Shown here in pieces: positions 44,374-53,613 of a DNA stretch of 64,000 nt. The translations under genes were made by a program, and so were the position numbers. Origin of the DNA: an uncultured Cellulomonas sp. (GTDB lineage Bacteria; Actinomycetota; Actinomycetes; Actinomycetales; Cellulomonadaceae); contig NZ_CANLTL010000003.1 in the NCBI RefSeq assembly GCF_947494015.1, positions 248,001-312,000 on the forward strand, read 5' to 3'. Each line of letters opens with the position of its first letter. Position 1 is the first letter of the stretch. Below the pieces are notes generated by a model. That model was not told the DNA's origin, did not search any database, and saw only the letters and a list, made by a program, of their open reading frames with translations.

Positions 44374-46509
44374 ATGGAGCGTCAGCCGCTGCTGCACGAC
44401 CTGCTGGTGGCCACGATGGCGCCGAGCCAGGCGTGGTCCGGCCCGGACGGGCAGATCCGCCCGGGCGGGGCGCAGGGGTACTTCTACGGTGACCTGCGGA
44501 CCCTGTCCCGCGCCGTGCTCACGGTGGACGGGGAGGAGCCCGAGACCATCGCCGGCGGGCCGGCCGGTCCCGGCGCGGTCGAGGTGCTCGGCCTGCTGCG
44601 CGGGGTCGACGAGGACGGCGCCGACCCCACCGTGCAGCTGCGCCGCCTGCGCCGGGTCGACCCCGGGCAGGTCCACGAAGACCTGGAGGTCACCGCCGCC
44701 ACGCGCGAGCCGGTCACGCTGACGTTGCGGCTGGAGGTGGCGTGCGACCTGGCTGCCGTCGAGGCGGTCAAGCAGGGGCGCGCGACCTGCGAGCTCCCCG
44801 GCGCCGTCGCCGCGCACGGCGGGTCGGTGCGCTGGTCGGGCCCCGACGGGACGAGCGTGACCCTCACGGCGCCCGGCGCGCGGATCACCGCCGACGACCC
44901 CGCCCGGCCGCGGCTGGAGTGGGACGTCGTCGTGCGTCCCGGGGCGACGACGGCCGTGGGCTGGGGCGTCACGGTGACGGCCGCGGCCACGACGGTCGGT
45001 CCGCCGGTGGCGACCGCGCCCGAGTGGTCCGTGCCCGCGGTCGCCGCCGACGACCGGCGGCTCGCCGCGCTGCTCGACCAGGCGCTCGCCGACCTGACGA
45101 CGCTGCGGATGACCGCGGACTTCGCCCCCGGCGACACCTTCCTGGCCGCGGGTGCGCCCTGGTTCTTCACGCTGTTCGGGCGCGACTCGATCTGGGCGGC
45201 GCGGATGCTGCTCCCGCTGGGCACCGAGCTGGCCGCCGGGACGCTGCGGGTGCTCGCGGCCCGGCAGGGCACCGTCGCCGACCCCGAGACCGCCGAGCAG
45301 CCGGGCAAGATCCTGCACGAGGTGCGGGCCCAGCCGCTCGACCTCGGCGGCGAGGGCCGGGTGCTGCCGCCGGTCTACTACGGGACGGTCGACGCGACCC
45401 CGCTGTGGGTCTGCCTGCTGCACGACGCCTGGCGCTGGGGGATGCCGGCCGAGCAGGTCCGGGCACTGCTGCCGGCCATGGAGCGCGCCCTGGACTGGAT
45501 GACCGACCACGGCGACGCCGACGGCGACGGGTTCCTGGAGTACATCGACACCACGGGACGCGGCCTGGCGAACCAGGGCTGGAAGGACTCCGGGGACTCG
45601 GTGCAGTGGCGCGACGGGTCGCTGGCCACCGGTCCGATCGCGCTGTGCGAGGTGCAGGCGTACGCGCACGAGGCTGCCTTGGGCGGCGCCGCGCTGCTGG
45701 AGGCGTTCGGCCGCCCGGGCGCGGACCGCTGGCGGTCCTGGGCCGCCGACCTCGCCGCGCGGTTCCGGCGCAGCTTCTGGGTGGCCGACGACGACGGCGG
45801 CTACCCGGCGATCGCGCTGGACGCCGACAAGCGACCGGTGGACACGCTGACCAGCAACATCGGCCACCTGCTGGGCACCGGCCTGCTCGACCCGGACGAG
45901 GAGCGCCAGGTGGCCCGGCGCCTGGGTGCCCCCGACATGAGCTCGGGCTACGGGCTGCGGACGATGTCCACGACGTCCGGCGGCTACTGGCCGTTGCGGT
46001 ACCACGGGGGCGCCGTGTGGGCGCACGACACGGCGATCACGGTCGCCGGCCTGGCCCGCAGCGGGCACACCGACGTCGCCGCCGCGCTGGTGGACGGACT
46101 GCTCGCCGCCGGGGACGCGACCGGGTACCGGCTGCCCGAGCTGTACTCCGGCGCTGCCCGCGGCAGCGTCCCGACCCTCGTGCCGTACCCCGCCGCGTGC
46201 CGGCCGCAGGCGTGGTCGGCCGCCGCGGCCGTCGCGGTGCTGTCCGCGACGCTGGGGCTGGACCCCGACGTCCCCGGGGGAACGCTACGGGTGACGCCGG
46301 TCGCGCCGTCGCCGGTCGGGGCGGTGCGGGTCTCGGGACTGCGGCTCGACGGCCGGCCGCTCGCGGTCGAGGTCGACGCCCGCGGTGCGGTCGTCGGGGT
46401 GGACGCCGGCGGCGCGGTCCGGGTCGACGCCGGTGCGGGCGGGGCGGCGGCGGCCACGGTCGGGGCGGTCCCCGCGCCGCCGGGCACGGCCGGGCCGGCG
46501 GCGACCTAG
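44374..46509 (+). CDS. Glycogen-debranching-type alpha-glycosidase
   Basis: This is a 711-residue cytoplasmic enzyme. An N-terminal glycogen-debranching beta-sandwich domain (residues about 1-215; [19 protein letters not shown]) is followed by an (alpha/alpha)6 barrel with [56 protein letters not shown] (in parts) and VWAHDTAIT. Acidic residues in the GWKDSGD and GRDS blocks are candidate catalytic residues. It would hydrolyse an imported oligosaccharide inside the cell. It is divergent from lacI and the ABC importer and shares their operator region. ATG 44374 follows GAGGGGG. Confidence 0.88.
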   Translation: MERQPLLHDLLVATMAPSQAWSGPDGQIRPGGAQGYFYGDLRTLSRAVLTVDGEEPETIAGGPAGPGAVEVLGLLRGVDEDGADPTVQLRRLRRVDPGQVHEDLEVTAATREPVTLTLRLEVACDLAAVEAVKQGRATCELPGAVAAHGGSVRWSGPDGTSVTLTAPGARITADDPARPRLEWDVVVRPGATTAVGWGVTVTAAATTVGPPVATAPEWSVPAVAADDRRLAALLDQALADLTTLRMTADFAPGDTFLAAGAPWFFTLFGRDSIWAARMLLPLGTELAAGTLRVLAARQGTVADPETAEQPGKILHEVRAQPLDLGGEGRVLPPVYYGTVDATPLWVCLLHDAWRWGMPAEQVRALLPAMERALDWMTDHGDADGDGFLEYIDTTGRGLANQGWKDSGDSVQWRDGSLATGPIALCEVQAYAHEAALGGAALLEAFGRPGADRWRSWAADLAARFRRSFWVADDDGGYPAIALDADKRPVDTLTSNIGHLLGTGLLDPDEERQVARRLGAPDMSSGYGLRTMSTTSGGYWPLRYHGGAVWAHDTAITVAGLARSGHTDVAAALVDGLLAAGDATGYRLPELYSGAARGSVPTLVPYPAACRPQAWSAAAAVAVLSATLGLDPDVPGGTLRVTPVAPSPVGAVRVSGLRLDGRPLAVEVDARGAVVGVDAGGAVRVDAGAGGAAAATVGAVPAPPGTAGPAAT

Positions 46510-46512
46510 ACT
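46507..46512 (+). promoter_or_regulatory. -10 box TAGACT of dxs, overlapping the upstream stop codon
   Basis: TAGACT begins with the TAG stop of the glycosidase gene and would start transcription near 46519, giving a leader of about 55 nt that contains the dxs ribosome-binding site. Confidence 0.5.
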
Positions 46513-46573
46513 GGGGGGCGCCATCCGGCGGCAGGGCATCGGTGTGGCGACGACGCCGCACGAGGAGGAACAG

Positions 46574-48466
46574 ATGGGCATGCTCACCCGGATCGGGTCC
46601 CCGTCGGACCTCAAGCGGCTGCGCCCGGCGGAGGTCGAAGGGCTGGCCCAGGAGATCCGCGACTTCCTCGTCCGGTCGGTCTCGCGCACCGGCGGCCACC
46701 TCGGCCCCAACCTCGGCGTCGTCGAGCTCACGCTGGCGATGCACCGGGTGTTCGACTCCCCACGGGACACCCTGGTGTTCGACACCGGGCACCAGGCCTA
46801 CGTGCACAAGCTCCTCACCGGCCGGCAGGACTTCACCGCGCTACGCAAGCGCGACGGCCTGTCCGGCTACCCCAGCCGGGCCGAGTCCGTGCACGACGTC
46901 GTGGAGAACTCGCACGCGTCGACCGCGCTGAGCTGGGCGGACGGCATCGCCAAGGCCAACGTGGTGCGCGGGCTGACCGACCGGCACGTCGTGGCGGTGA
47001 TCGGCGACGGCGCCCTGACCGGCGGGATGGCCTGGGAGGCGCTGAACAACATCGCCGAGGGGCACGACCGGCGGCTGGTGATCGTGGTCAACGACAACGG
47101 CCGGTCGTACGCCCCCACGATCGGCGGGCTCGCGTTCCACCTGGACACCCTGCGCACCACGCGCGGCTACGAGAGCTTCCTGACCTGGGGCAAGCGCGCG
47201 CTGCACCGCTCGGGCATGCCGGGCCGGTTCGCCTACGACGCCCTGCACGGGCTGAAGAAGGGCATCAAGGACGTCGTCGCGCCGCAGGGCATGTTCGAGG
47301 ACCTGGGCATCAAGTACGTCGGCCCGGTGGACGGGCACGACGCCGCGGCGGTCGAGCACGCGCTGAGCCGCGCCAAGGCGTTCGGCGGCCCGGTGATCGT
47401 GCACGTCATGACCGAGAAGGGCCGCGGCTACTCCCCGGCCGAGCAGGACGTCGCCGACCGGTTCCACGCGGTCGGGCAGATCCACCCCGAGACCGGGCTC
47501 CCGGTCGCCCCGTCCCGGTTCGGCTGGACCAAGGTGTTCGCCGACGAGATAGTCGCCATCGGTCGACGGCGTCCCGACGTCGTGGCGATCACCGCCGCGA
47601 TGCTGGCGCCGGTCGGGCTGGCGCCGTTCGCGGCCGAGTTCCCGACCCGGACCTTCGATGTCGGCATCGCCGAGCAGCACGCGGCGACGTCGGCGGCCGG
47701 GATGGCCTTCGCGGGCCTGCACCCGGTGGTGGCCGTGTACGCCACGTTCCTCAATCGCGCGTTCGACCAGGTGCTCATGGACGTCGCGCTGCACCGCGCC
47801 GGCGTGACGTTCGTGCTGGACCGCGCCGGCATCACCGGCGACGACGGCGCGAGCCACAACGGCATGTGGGACATGGCGATGCTCTCGGTCGTTCCGGGGC
47901 TGCGGCTGGCCGCGCCGCGCGACGAGACGACGCTGCGCGAGGCGCTGCGGGCCGCGGTCGACATCGACGACGCCCCGAGCGTCGTGCGGTACCCCAAGGG
48001 TGCGCTGACCGACCCGATCGAGGCCCTCGAGTCCGTCGACGGCGTCGACGTGCTGGCCCGGCACGGTGGCCCGGGCGACGGTCCTGACGGTGAGGTGCTG
48101 GTCGTCGGGATCGGCGCGATGGTACCGACCGCGCTCGAGGCGGCCGAGCTGCTGGCGGCGCACGGCCTGCGGGTCACGGTCGTCGACCCGCGGTGGGTGC
48201 TGCCGGTCCCGCCGGCGCTGGTCAAGCTGGTGGGAGAGCACACGCACGTGGTGACGCTCGAGGACGGGCTGGTCGACGGCGGCGTCGGTGCGCTGCTCGG
48301 GCAGCGCGCGCGCGAGGCCGGCATCAGCACACCCGTGCAGTCCATCGGGATCCCGTCGGGCTTCCTCGACCACGCGACCCGGGAGCAGATCGTGGGCCAG
48401 CTGCGGCTGCGCCCGCAGGACGTCGCACGCGACGTGCTCACCGCCCTGGCCGGTCCCGCCGCCTGA
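46574..48466 (+). CDS. dxs: 1-deoxy-D-xylulose-5-phosphate synthase
   Basis: This 630-residue thiamine-diphosphate enzyme makes DXP from pyruvate and glyceraldehyde-3-phosphate, the first step of the MEP isoprenoid pathway. ThDP motif [16 protein letters not shown] (about residues 140-155), transketolase-like histidines in [12 protein letters not shown] and [11 protein letters not shown], and the pyrimidine domain ([17 protein letters not shown]) are present. AGGAGG at 46564-46569 serves ATG 46574 or ATG 46580. The linkage of dxs with the RNase D-like and DUF3000 genes is conserved in actinobacteria, although here about 8.7 kb separates dxs from the RNase D gene. Confidence 0.97.
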   Translation: MGMLTRIGSPSDLKRLRPAEVEGLAQEIRDFLVRSVSRTGGHLGPNLGVVELTLAMHRVFDSPRDTLVFDTGHQAYVHKLLTGRQDFTALRKRDGLSGYPSRAESVHDVVENSHASTALSWADGIAKANVVRGLTDRHVVAVIGDGALTGGMAWEALNNIAEGHDRRLVIVVNDNGRSYAPTIGGLAFHLDTLRTTRGYESFLTWGKRALHRSGMPGRFAYDALHGLKKGIKDVVAPQGMFEDLGIKYVGPVDGHDAAAVEHALSRAKAFGGPVIVHVMTEKGRGYSPAEQDVADRFHAVGQIHPETGLPVAPSRFGWTKVFADEIVAIGRRRPDVVAITAAMLAPVGLAPFAAEFPTRTFDVGIAEQHAATSAAGMAFAGLHPVVAVYATFLNRAFDQVLMDVALHRAGVTFVLDRAGITGDDGASHNGMWDMAMLSVVPGLRLAAPRDETTLREALRAAVDIDDAPSVVRYPKGALTDPIEALESVDGVDVLARHGGPGDGPDGEVLVVGIGAMVPTALEAAELLAAHGLRVTVVDPRWVLPVPPALVKLVGEHTHVVTLEDGLVDGGVGALLGQRAREAGISTPVQSIGIPSGFLDHATREQIVGQLRLRPQDVARDVLTALAGPAA

Positions 48467-48482
48467 CCCGGCCGGCCGGGTC
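48465..48482. terminator. Palindrome after dxs
   Basis: GACCCGGCCGGCCGGGTC is a perfect 18-bp palindrome beginning inside the dxs stop codon; as RNA it gives a short GC stem. Confidence 0.45.
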
Positions 48483-48537
48483 GCCCTGCCGTGGCGTGCC
48501 GGACGACGACGGCTCGCCGGCCTGGCACCATCGTCGC

Positions 48538-49005
48538 GTGACCGCGCTGACCTTCTCGGACTCCCTCGTCGTCCCCGCGACACCCGACGAGCTGTACGAC
48601 CTCGTCTCGGACGTGACGCGGACCGGCCAGTGGAGCCCGGTCTGCACCGGGTGCTGGTGGGACGAGGGGCACGACGCCCGGGTCGGCGCCTGGTTCACCG
48701 GCCGCAACGAGGTCCCCGGTCGCGTGTGGGAGACACGCAGCCAGGTGGTGGTCGCCGACCGGGGACGGGAGTTCGCGTTCGTCGTCGGCGGCGACCGGGT
48801 CCGGTGGGGCTTCACCTTTACGCCGGCGGCCGAGGGGACCCGCGTCACGGAGTCGTGGACCTTCCTGCCCGCGGGCCTCGCGGCGTTCCGCGAGCGGTAC
48901 GGCCAGGACGCGCAGCGGCAGATCGACGACCGGAGCCGCGCCGCGCACGAGGGCATCCCGGCGACCCTGGCGGCGATCGCCAGGATCGCTCGGGGCGGCG
49001 CCTGA
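48538..49005 (+). CDS. SRPBCC (START-like) family protein
   Basis: This 155-residue protein has the typical opening SDSLVVPATPDELYDLVSDVTRTGQWSP and ends with an amphipathic C-terminal helix, a helix-grip fold that holds hydrophobic ligands. The specific motif GCWWDEGHDARVGAWFTGRNE belongs to a common actinobacterial subgroup. Ligand unknown. GTG 48538 has no clear ribosome-binding site. Confidence 0.85.
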   Translation: MTALTFSDSLVVPATPDELYDLVSDVTRTGQWSPVCTGCWWDEGHDARVGAWFTGRNEVPGRVWETRSQVVVADRGREFAFVVGGDRVRWGFTFTPAAEGTRVTESWTFLPAGLAAFRERYGQDAQRQIDDRSRAAHEGIPATLAAIARIARGGA

Positions 49006-49148
49006 GCGCGGGAGTCGCGACGAGCACGTCGGCCACCACGAGATCGGCGACGAGGGGACCGGCCGCGATGAGATCGGCGGGTGCGGGCGGTCCACCCCGT
49101 GACGGGCCCGCCGACCGGCGGGTCACGAGGCGGCGGAGGGTGCGCACC

Positions 49149-49481
49149 ATGGCGACGTTCGTGACGATCGGCTACGGCGATGCGGAGGGCTATCGGCGCA
49201 CGGCCCCCGAGGTGCGGGACGCGGCGCACGCGCACGACGCCGACCTCCGCCGACGTGGGGTCGTGATGGGCACGGCCGGAGCTCCGGTGCAGGTGCGCAA
49301 CCCCGACGCGGCCGGGACCACGACGCTGCCCGGGGCCTTCGCGACCTTCGGCCTGCCCCTCGCCGGGTTCGCCGTTCTGGAGGCGGCCACGCTCGAGGAC
49401 GCGATCGCGATGGTGTCGGCCACGCCGTGCGCGGTCGCCCACGGCGTGGTCGAGGTGTGGCCGCTGCAGGTCGCGCCGTAG
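49149..49481 (+). CDS. YciI-like (DGPF) dimeric alpha/beta-barrel protein
   Basis: This is a 110-residue protein of the YCII/DGPF-like fold (MATFVTIGYGDAEGYRRT..FGLPLAGFAVLEAATLEDAIAMV, in parts). The family includes small proteins of unknown function linked to sigma factors. GGAGGGTG precedes ATG 49149. The 143 nt upstream hold repeated GAGATCGGCG-like words but no gene. Confidence 0.78.
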   Translation: MATFVTIGYGDAEGYRRTAPEVRDAAHAHDADLRRRGVVMGTAGAPVQVRNPDAAGTTTLPGAFATFGLPLAGFAVLEAATLEDAIAMVSATPCAVAHGVVEVWPLQVAP

Positions 49482-49524
49482 CGCCGAGCCGGCCCGTCCG
49501 TCGCCGGGAGGGGCGGCGCGTGGA

Positions 49525-50124
49525 TCACCCGGGCGCCGGCCCGCGCTGCGGGTAGGGCGTCTGTCCCGACTCCAGCATCGCGACGTACTGGGCGATGCGG
49601 CGGGCGCGGGTGTCGGGCCGCACCGCCGTCACGACCCGGTGCAGCACGGCGTAGCGGTTCTGGCCGTTCAGCGTGGCGAACGCCGCCTGCGCCGCCGGGC
49701 TCGCGGCGAGCGCCGTCGCGAGGTCCGCGGGGACCTCGATCGTCGCCGGGCCGGCGTAGGCGGCGTCCCACCGCCCGTCGGCGCGGGCCCGGTCGACCTC
49801 GGCCAGCCCGGCGGGCTGCATGCGGGCCTCGGCCGTCAGCCGTGCGACGTGCTCGACGTTGCGCCGGGACCACATGCTGCGCGCGCGACGCGGCGTGAAC
49901 CGCTGACGGTAGGTCGCCGCGTCGATCGTGCGGGCCTGGCCGTCGATCCACCCCTGGCACAGCGCCTCCTCGAGCGCCTGGGCGTAGGTGAGGCTGGTCG
50001 GGTGGGTGGTCCCCTTCTTGGCCAGCACGAGCCACACGCCGGTCTGCTCCGTCACGTGCTCGGCGAGCCACGCCCGCCACGCGTCGACGTCGGCGACGAG
50101 GAGCTGGGGGGCGTTGGGGGCCAT
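49525..50124 (-). CDS. YdeI/OmpD-associated family protein
   Basis: This 199-residue protein has the YdeI/BOF-like N-terminal part (WRAWLAEHVTEQTGVWLVLAKKG; ALEEALCQGWIDGQAR; YRQRFTPRRARSMWSRRN) and a C-terminal DUF1905/YdeI helix-rich domain (VPADLATALAASPAAQAAFATL). Function unknown; some relatives protect against antimicrobial peptides. ATG 50124 lies 6 nt after CAGGCT, a weak -10. Confidence 0.85.
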   Translation of the reverse strand: MAPNAPQLLVADVDAWRAWLAEHVTEQTGVWLVLAKKGTTHPTSLTYAQALEEALCQGWIDGQARTIDAATYRQRFTPRRARSMWSRRNVEHVARLTAEARMQPAGLAEVDRARADGRWDAAYAGPATIEVPADLATALAASPAAQAAFATLNGQNRYAVLHRVVTAVRPDTRARRIAQYVAMLESGQTPYPQRGPAPG

Positions 50125-50235
50125 CGGTCGAGCCTGGCAGAGCGCGTGCGCCACCGGTAGGTGCCCCGTCCCGAACCGGCGCCGGGCGTGGCTCGCGGGG
50201 CGATGAGTTCGGGCCGCCGGCCCGGTCCACCGGGG

Positions 50236-50625
50236 ATGACCACCACGACGGCCTCGAGGGCCCACCTCGCCACTGCCATCTTCACCGTCTCGGACCAGGA
50301 CGCCGCCCTGGCCTTCTACACCGGCCGGCTCGGCTGGGAGGTCCGCGGCGACGCCCGGTTCGGGCCCGACGGGGAGAGCCGCTGGCTCGAGGTCGCACCG
50401 TCCGGGTCGGTCGCGCGGCTCGCGCTCAACGCGCCGATGGGCGGCAGCCCGGGTGGGTCGGCGGTCGTCGTCGAGGTCGACGACGTGCCGGCCGAGCACG
50501 CCCGCCTGACCGCGATCGGCGGCGTGGACCTGGACCCCGCGCCCACCCGGGCCCCGGGGGCCCCGCTGCTGTTCTCGCTGCGCGACCCGGACGGCAACCA
50601 CATCTGGGTGACCTCCGAGGGGTGA
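50236..50625 (+). CDS. VOC (glyoxalase/bleomycin-resistance fold) family protein
   Basis: This 129-residue protein has two beta-alpha-beta-beta-beta modules: ATAIFTVSDQDAALAFYTGRLGWEV and LFSLRDPDGNHIWVTSEG. Metal ligands cannot be fixed confidently. The start is ATG 50236 (MTTTTASRAH); upstream in-frame starts would add a basic non-homologous tail. Confidence 0.87.
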   Translation: MTTTTASRAHLATAIFTVSDQDAALAFYTGRLGWEVRGDARFGPDGESRWLEVAPSGSVARLALNAPMGGSPGGSAVVVEVDDVPAEHARLTAIGGVDLDPAPTRAPGAPLLFSLRDPDGNHIWVTSEG

Positions 50626-50632
50626 GCGCGGT

Positions 50633-51622
50633 TCAGCCGCCGACGGCGTCGTCGTGCGCGTCGTCCCACCAGGCCAGCACCCGGGTGCCGTACAGGGTCA
50701 GCCACGGCGACGGCTCACCCGGCGGCGCGTCGACCTCGAACCACGCGCGGCCGGGGTACCGGTGCTCCTGCAGCCAGGTGCCGTCGGCACGGCGCGCTGC
50801 CCGGACCACCTCGACGGCGTCCGCCAGCCGCGGATCGGGCGCCACGCCGTCGTGCTGAGCGGCCGCCCGGAAGTGCTCGAGCGCCTTCAGCGCGCTGTAG
50901 GGCCAGCGGAACGGGTACGCGAACCGGGTCGCCCACGGGCCGACAGGCTCCCCGGTCGACCGCCTGCGCAGCAGCCGGCGCTCGAGCAGGTACTCCTCGC
51001 CGCCCCGGCGGGCGATGCGGACGTCGGGGTCCCCGGTCGCGACCTCGAAGTCGAGCAGCCCCCGCAGCGAGTTGAGCGTCGAGTGGAACGAGGACCTGGT
51101 CGCGCCGGCCACCCACTCGCAGTTCCAGCCGCCGTCGGGCAGGCGGTGCTCGACGAACCACCGCGCGATCCCGGTGACGTCCGCGCCCAGCCACACCCCG
51201 TTGGCGAGCGTGTAGCCGTTGATGCAGCAGTCGACCTCGCCGCCCCAGTAGGGCAGGTCGTCGTACTCCCAGCGGCTGTGGGCGGCCAGCGCCTGCGCCG
51301 TGCCGGCCAGCGCGGACGCGTCGAGCCCCCACTCGCGCAGCGCGTTGAGCGTCCAGGTCGTCGCGGTCCACGGCTGCCCGGCGTCCGCGGCCGCCTCGGG
51401 CCCGTCGACGTCGAACCCGGCGGGGAAGTAGGCGCCACCGGCCCACTGGCCGTCGGCGTCCTGCAGGGCGAGCAGCCGGGCGCCGAACCCCTCGGTCGCG
51501 ATCCGTGCCCGGGTCGCCTGCCACACCTGCGGCGGTGCCCCGGCGAGGTCGCGCTCGACCTGCCAGCGCAGGGCCGGGTCGGTGTCCAGCAGCCAGTCGA
51601 GCAGTGCGCCGTCGATCGCCAT
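50633..51622 (-). CDS. Prenyltransferase/squalene-cyclase-like alpha-barrel repeat protein
   Basis: This 329-residue protein consists of QW-like helical repeats (LQDADGQWAGGAYFP; LPDGGWNCEWVAGATRSSFHSTL, in parts; RRADGTWLQEHRYPGRAWF), the alpha/alpha-toroid fold of squalene cyclases. It is too short to be a full cyclase, and the DxDD catalytic motif is not visible, so enzymatic activity is doubtful. TAGCGT lies 6 nt before ATG 51622. Confidence 0.85.
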   Translation of the reverse strand: MAIDGALLDWLLDTDPALRWQVERDLAGAPPQVWQATRARIATEGFGARLLALQDADGQWAGGAYFPAGFDVDGPEAAADAGQPWTATTWTLNALREWGLDASALAGTAQALAAHSRWEYDDLPYWGGEVDCCINGYTLANGVWLGADVTGIARWFVEHRLPDGGWNCEWVAGATRSSFHSTLNSLRGLLDFEVATGDPDVRIARRGGEEYLLERRLLRRRSTGEPVGPWATRFAYPFRWPYSALKALEHFRAAAQHDGVAPDPRLADAVEVVRAARRADGTWLQEHRYPGRAWFEVDAPPGEPSPWLTLYGTRVLAWWDDAHDDAVGG

Positions 51623-51679
51623 GTCGACACGCTAGCCAGGGGGACCGACACGACCGCGCGACCGGAGCGGCAGCCGCGG

Positions 51680-51778
51680 TCAGGCGGGTGGCACCGGCTG
51701 CCTCAGGATCGTGCGCAGCCGCTGCGGAGCCGTCCGGCGCGGGTGGCTGAGGTAGATCCGCGTGAGACGGGTCGTCAT
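51680..51778 (-). CDS. Possible 32-residue basic microprotein
   Basis: A short ORF (MTTRLTRIYLSHPRRTAPQR...) fills part of an otherwise empty 246-nt gap. It is strongly basic with no domain. There is no clear ribosome-binding site. It could be chance. Confidence 0.22.
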   Translation of the reverse strand: MTTRLTRIYLSHPRRTAPQRLRTILRQPVPPA

Positions 51779-51868
51779 GGCTGCCATCGTGCTGCGGCCC
51801 GGTGGGCCGCCGCCATGGTGCGGGTCAGGCGTGGCTCGATGACCGCCCACGGCTGCCGGGCCGGCCCG

Positions 51869-53488
51869 TCACCGCAGACCGATCACCTCGTGCCCGGTCA
51901 CCGCGACCAGGCCGTGGTCCACCACGGCGACCGACACGGTGCCCGCGGGCGCCGGGGTGCGCCAGAGCACGCGCCCGTCGGCGACCCGGTACCCGGCGAG
52001 GTGCAGGATGCCGTCGTCGGCGCGGACCGGCAGGACCACCACGTCGCCGTCCGTGACGGCGGCGTCCCCGGTCGCCTCCGGGTCGACCGGGGCGCGCCAG
52101 ACGGTCTCGCCGGTGCCGACCCGCAGCGCGGTCACGGTGGCGCCGTCGTCCAGCAGCAGGGCGCCGTCCACCACGCCCGTGGCGACCGCCGTGGGGGCGC
52201 CCGGGTACGGCAGGGACCACCGGGTCCGTCCGCTGCGCAGGTCCACCCCGCGCAGCCGGTCCCGCCCGGCGGTGCGCACGACCAGCACCGAGTCGCCCGA
52301 GCCGTCCGTGACGGCCGGTGCCAGCGGGGGGCCGGGCAGCGAGAACCGTGCACCGGCGGTGCCGCCGGTGACCGCTCCCCGGCCGGAGGTGCCCTCGCGG
52401 TGCCACGCCCAGATGGCCCGCGCGCCGCCCGGGAGCACGTGCTGCTCATACGGGTACGGCTGCGTGCTCACCCGCTGCGCGTCGACCGCCTCGCCGGTCG
52501 CGAGGTCGACGGCGAAGGTGCCGACGGTCAGCGTGTCGGGCCGACGTTCGACCGCAGGGGCCCCACCCGCAGGGGTCCCACCCGCGGGGTGCACGGGCTG
52601 GGGGCTGCGGACGTCCCACCGCGGGGTGCCGGTCGCCAGGTCCCAGCGGGTCACCCGGACGGTGGCGTCGGGGAGCGCGGTGGCCAGCAGCAGGTCCCGG
52701 CCGACCGGCTCGGCGAGCAGCAGGGCGCCGTCCGCGGCGACGGCCTGCCGGGTGCGCCCGGTCGTGGAGTCGACGACGACCACGTCGACGCCGGTCGTCG
52801 CCTCGCCGACGGACCCGCCCACGGACCCCGTCCCGTCCGGGGACGCGCCGGCGACGCAGGCGACCAGACCACCGGGTCCGGTCCCCGCCTCGACCGGTGC
52901 CCGGTCCGGTCGGAGCGACTCGTCCACAGCGAAGCAGTCACCGGTGCCGGCCGCGCGCGCGGCCGCCGCCGACGCCGTCCACGTCGTCGTCCCCGTCGCC
53001 GGGTCCACCGACCGCAGCGCCGCGTCGTCGACCACGAGCAGCGTGTCGTCCCCGTCGCCCACCACCCGTCCCGGGATGCGCCACACCTCGGCCAGCGGTC
53101 CGGACGTCTGCGCCAGGACCGCCGGCATCGCCTCGAACGCCGCCACCCGGGCCGCGGTCCGGCGGGCGTCGACGACCGCCGTCGTGGCCGCCACCAGCAC
53201 GACCAGCACGCCGACGGCGACCGCCCGCCGGCGGTACCGGGCGACCAGGCGGCGGGCCAGGCCCGTGGGCACCGGGCCGGCGACGACGACGTCGACGCCG
53301 ACCTCGGCGTCGGGCCGGAGCGGACCCAGGTCCCGCGCCCACATCGCGCGCCGGGCCATCGCCTCCAGCGCCAGCTCGTGCAGCACCGCGCGGACCTCGT
53401 CCGCGGCCACGTCGTCGTCGTCGTCGTCGACGAGGAGGACGTCGACCACGTCGAGGCCCGGAGCTGGCCGCGACCGGGATCGGCGCAT
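51869..53488 (-). CDS. Membrane-anchored PQQ-like beta-propeller protein
   Basis: This is a 539-residue protein. The N-terminal cytoplasmic part contains an acidic run (DDDDDD) and helices; one transmembrane segment sits near residue 100 (AVAVGVLVVLVAATTAVV). An extracytoplasmic WD/PQQ-like propeller follows, with repeats of the type SVDPATGTTTWTAS, RWDLATGTPRWDV, GVDLRSGRTRWSL and ALRVGTGETVWRA. It is probably a structural or sensory surface protein; no PQQ-dehydrogenase catalytic residues were recognised. ATG 53488 is chosen because TACGCT ends 6 nt upstream; a start 9 codons earlier would overlap that box. Confidence 0.85.
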   Translation of the reverse strand: MRRSRSRPAPGLDVVDVLLVDDDDDDVAADEVRAVLHELALEAMARRAMWARDLGPLRPDAEVGVDVVVAGPVPTGLARRLVARYRRRAVAVGVLVVLVAATTAVVDARRTAARVAAFEAMPAVLAQTSGPLAEVWRIPGRVVGDGDDTLLVVDDAALRSVDPATGTTTWTASAAAARAAGTGDCFAVDESLRPDRAPVEAGTGPGGLVACVAGASPDGTGSVGGSVGEATTGVDVVVVDSTTGRTRQAVAADGALLLAEPVGRDLLLATALPDATVRVTRWDLATGTPRWDVRSPQPVHPAGGTPAGGAPAVERRPDTLTVGTFAVDLATGEAVDAQRVSTQPYPYEQHVLPGGARAIWAWHREGTSGRGAVTGGTAGARFSLPGPPLAPAVTDGSGDSVLVVRTAGRDRLRGVDLRSGRTRWSLPYPGAPTAVATGVVDGALLLDDGATVTALRVGTGETVWRAPVDPEATGDAAVTDGDVVVLPVRADDGILHLAGYRVADGRVLWRTPAPAGTVSVAVVDHGLVAVTGHEVIGLR

Positions 53489-53494
53489 GCCATC

Positions 53495-53500
53495 AGCGTA
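53495..53500 (-). promoter_or_regulatory. -10 box TACGCT of the propeller gene (leaderless)
   Basis: TACGCT on the minus strand ends 6 nt before ATG 53488 and decides the start of the propeller protein. Confidence 0.5.
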
Positions 53501-53521
53501 GCCGCGCTCCCGCACGCCGGG

Positions 53522-53581
53522 CCGTCGCTCACGCCGGTGGAGCGCGGCCCTGGGCAGCGAGCTGTCCGTCGCTCACGCCGG
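53522..53581 (+). repeat. Two 16-bp direct repeats 44 bp apart
   Basis: CCGTCGCTCACGCCGG occurs at 53522-53537 and 53566-53581 in the gap between the propeller gene and the FadB-like gene. Confidence 0.7.
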
Positions 53582-53613
53582 CCGGCGTCGCAGCCCCGGC
53601 AGGCGCGCGGAGG

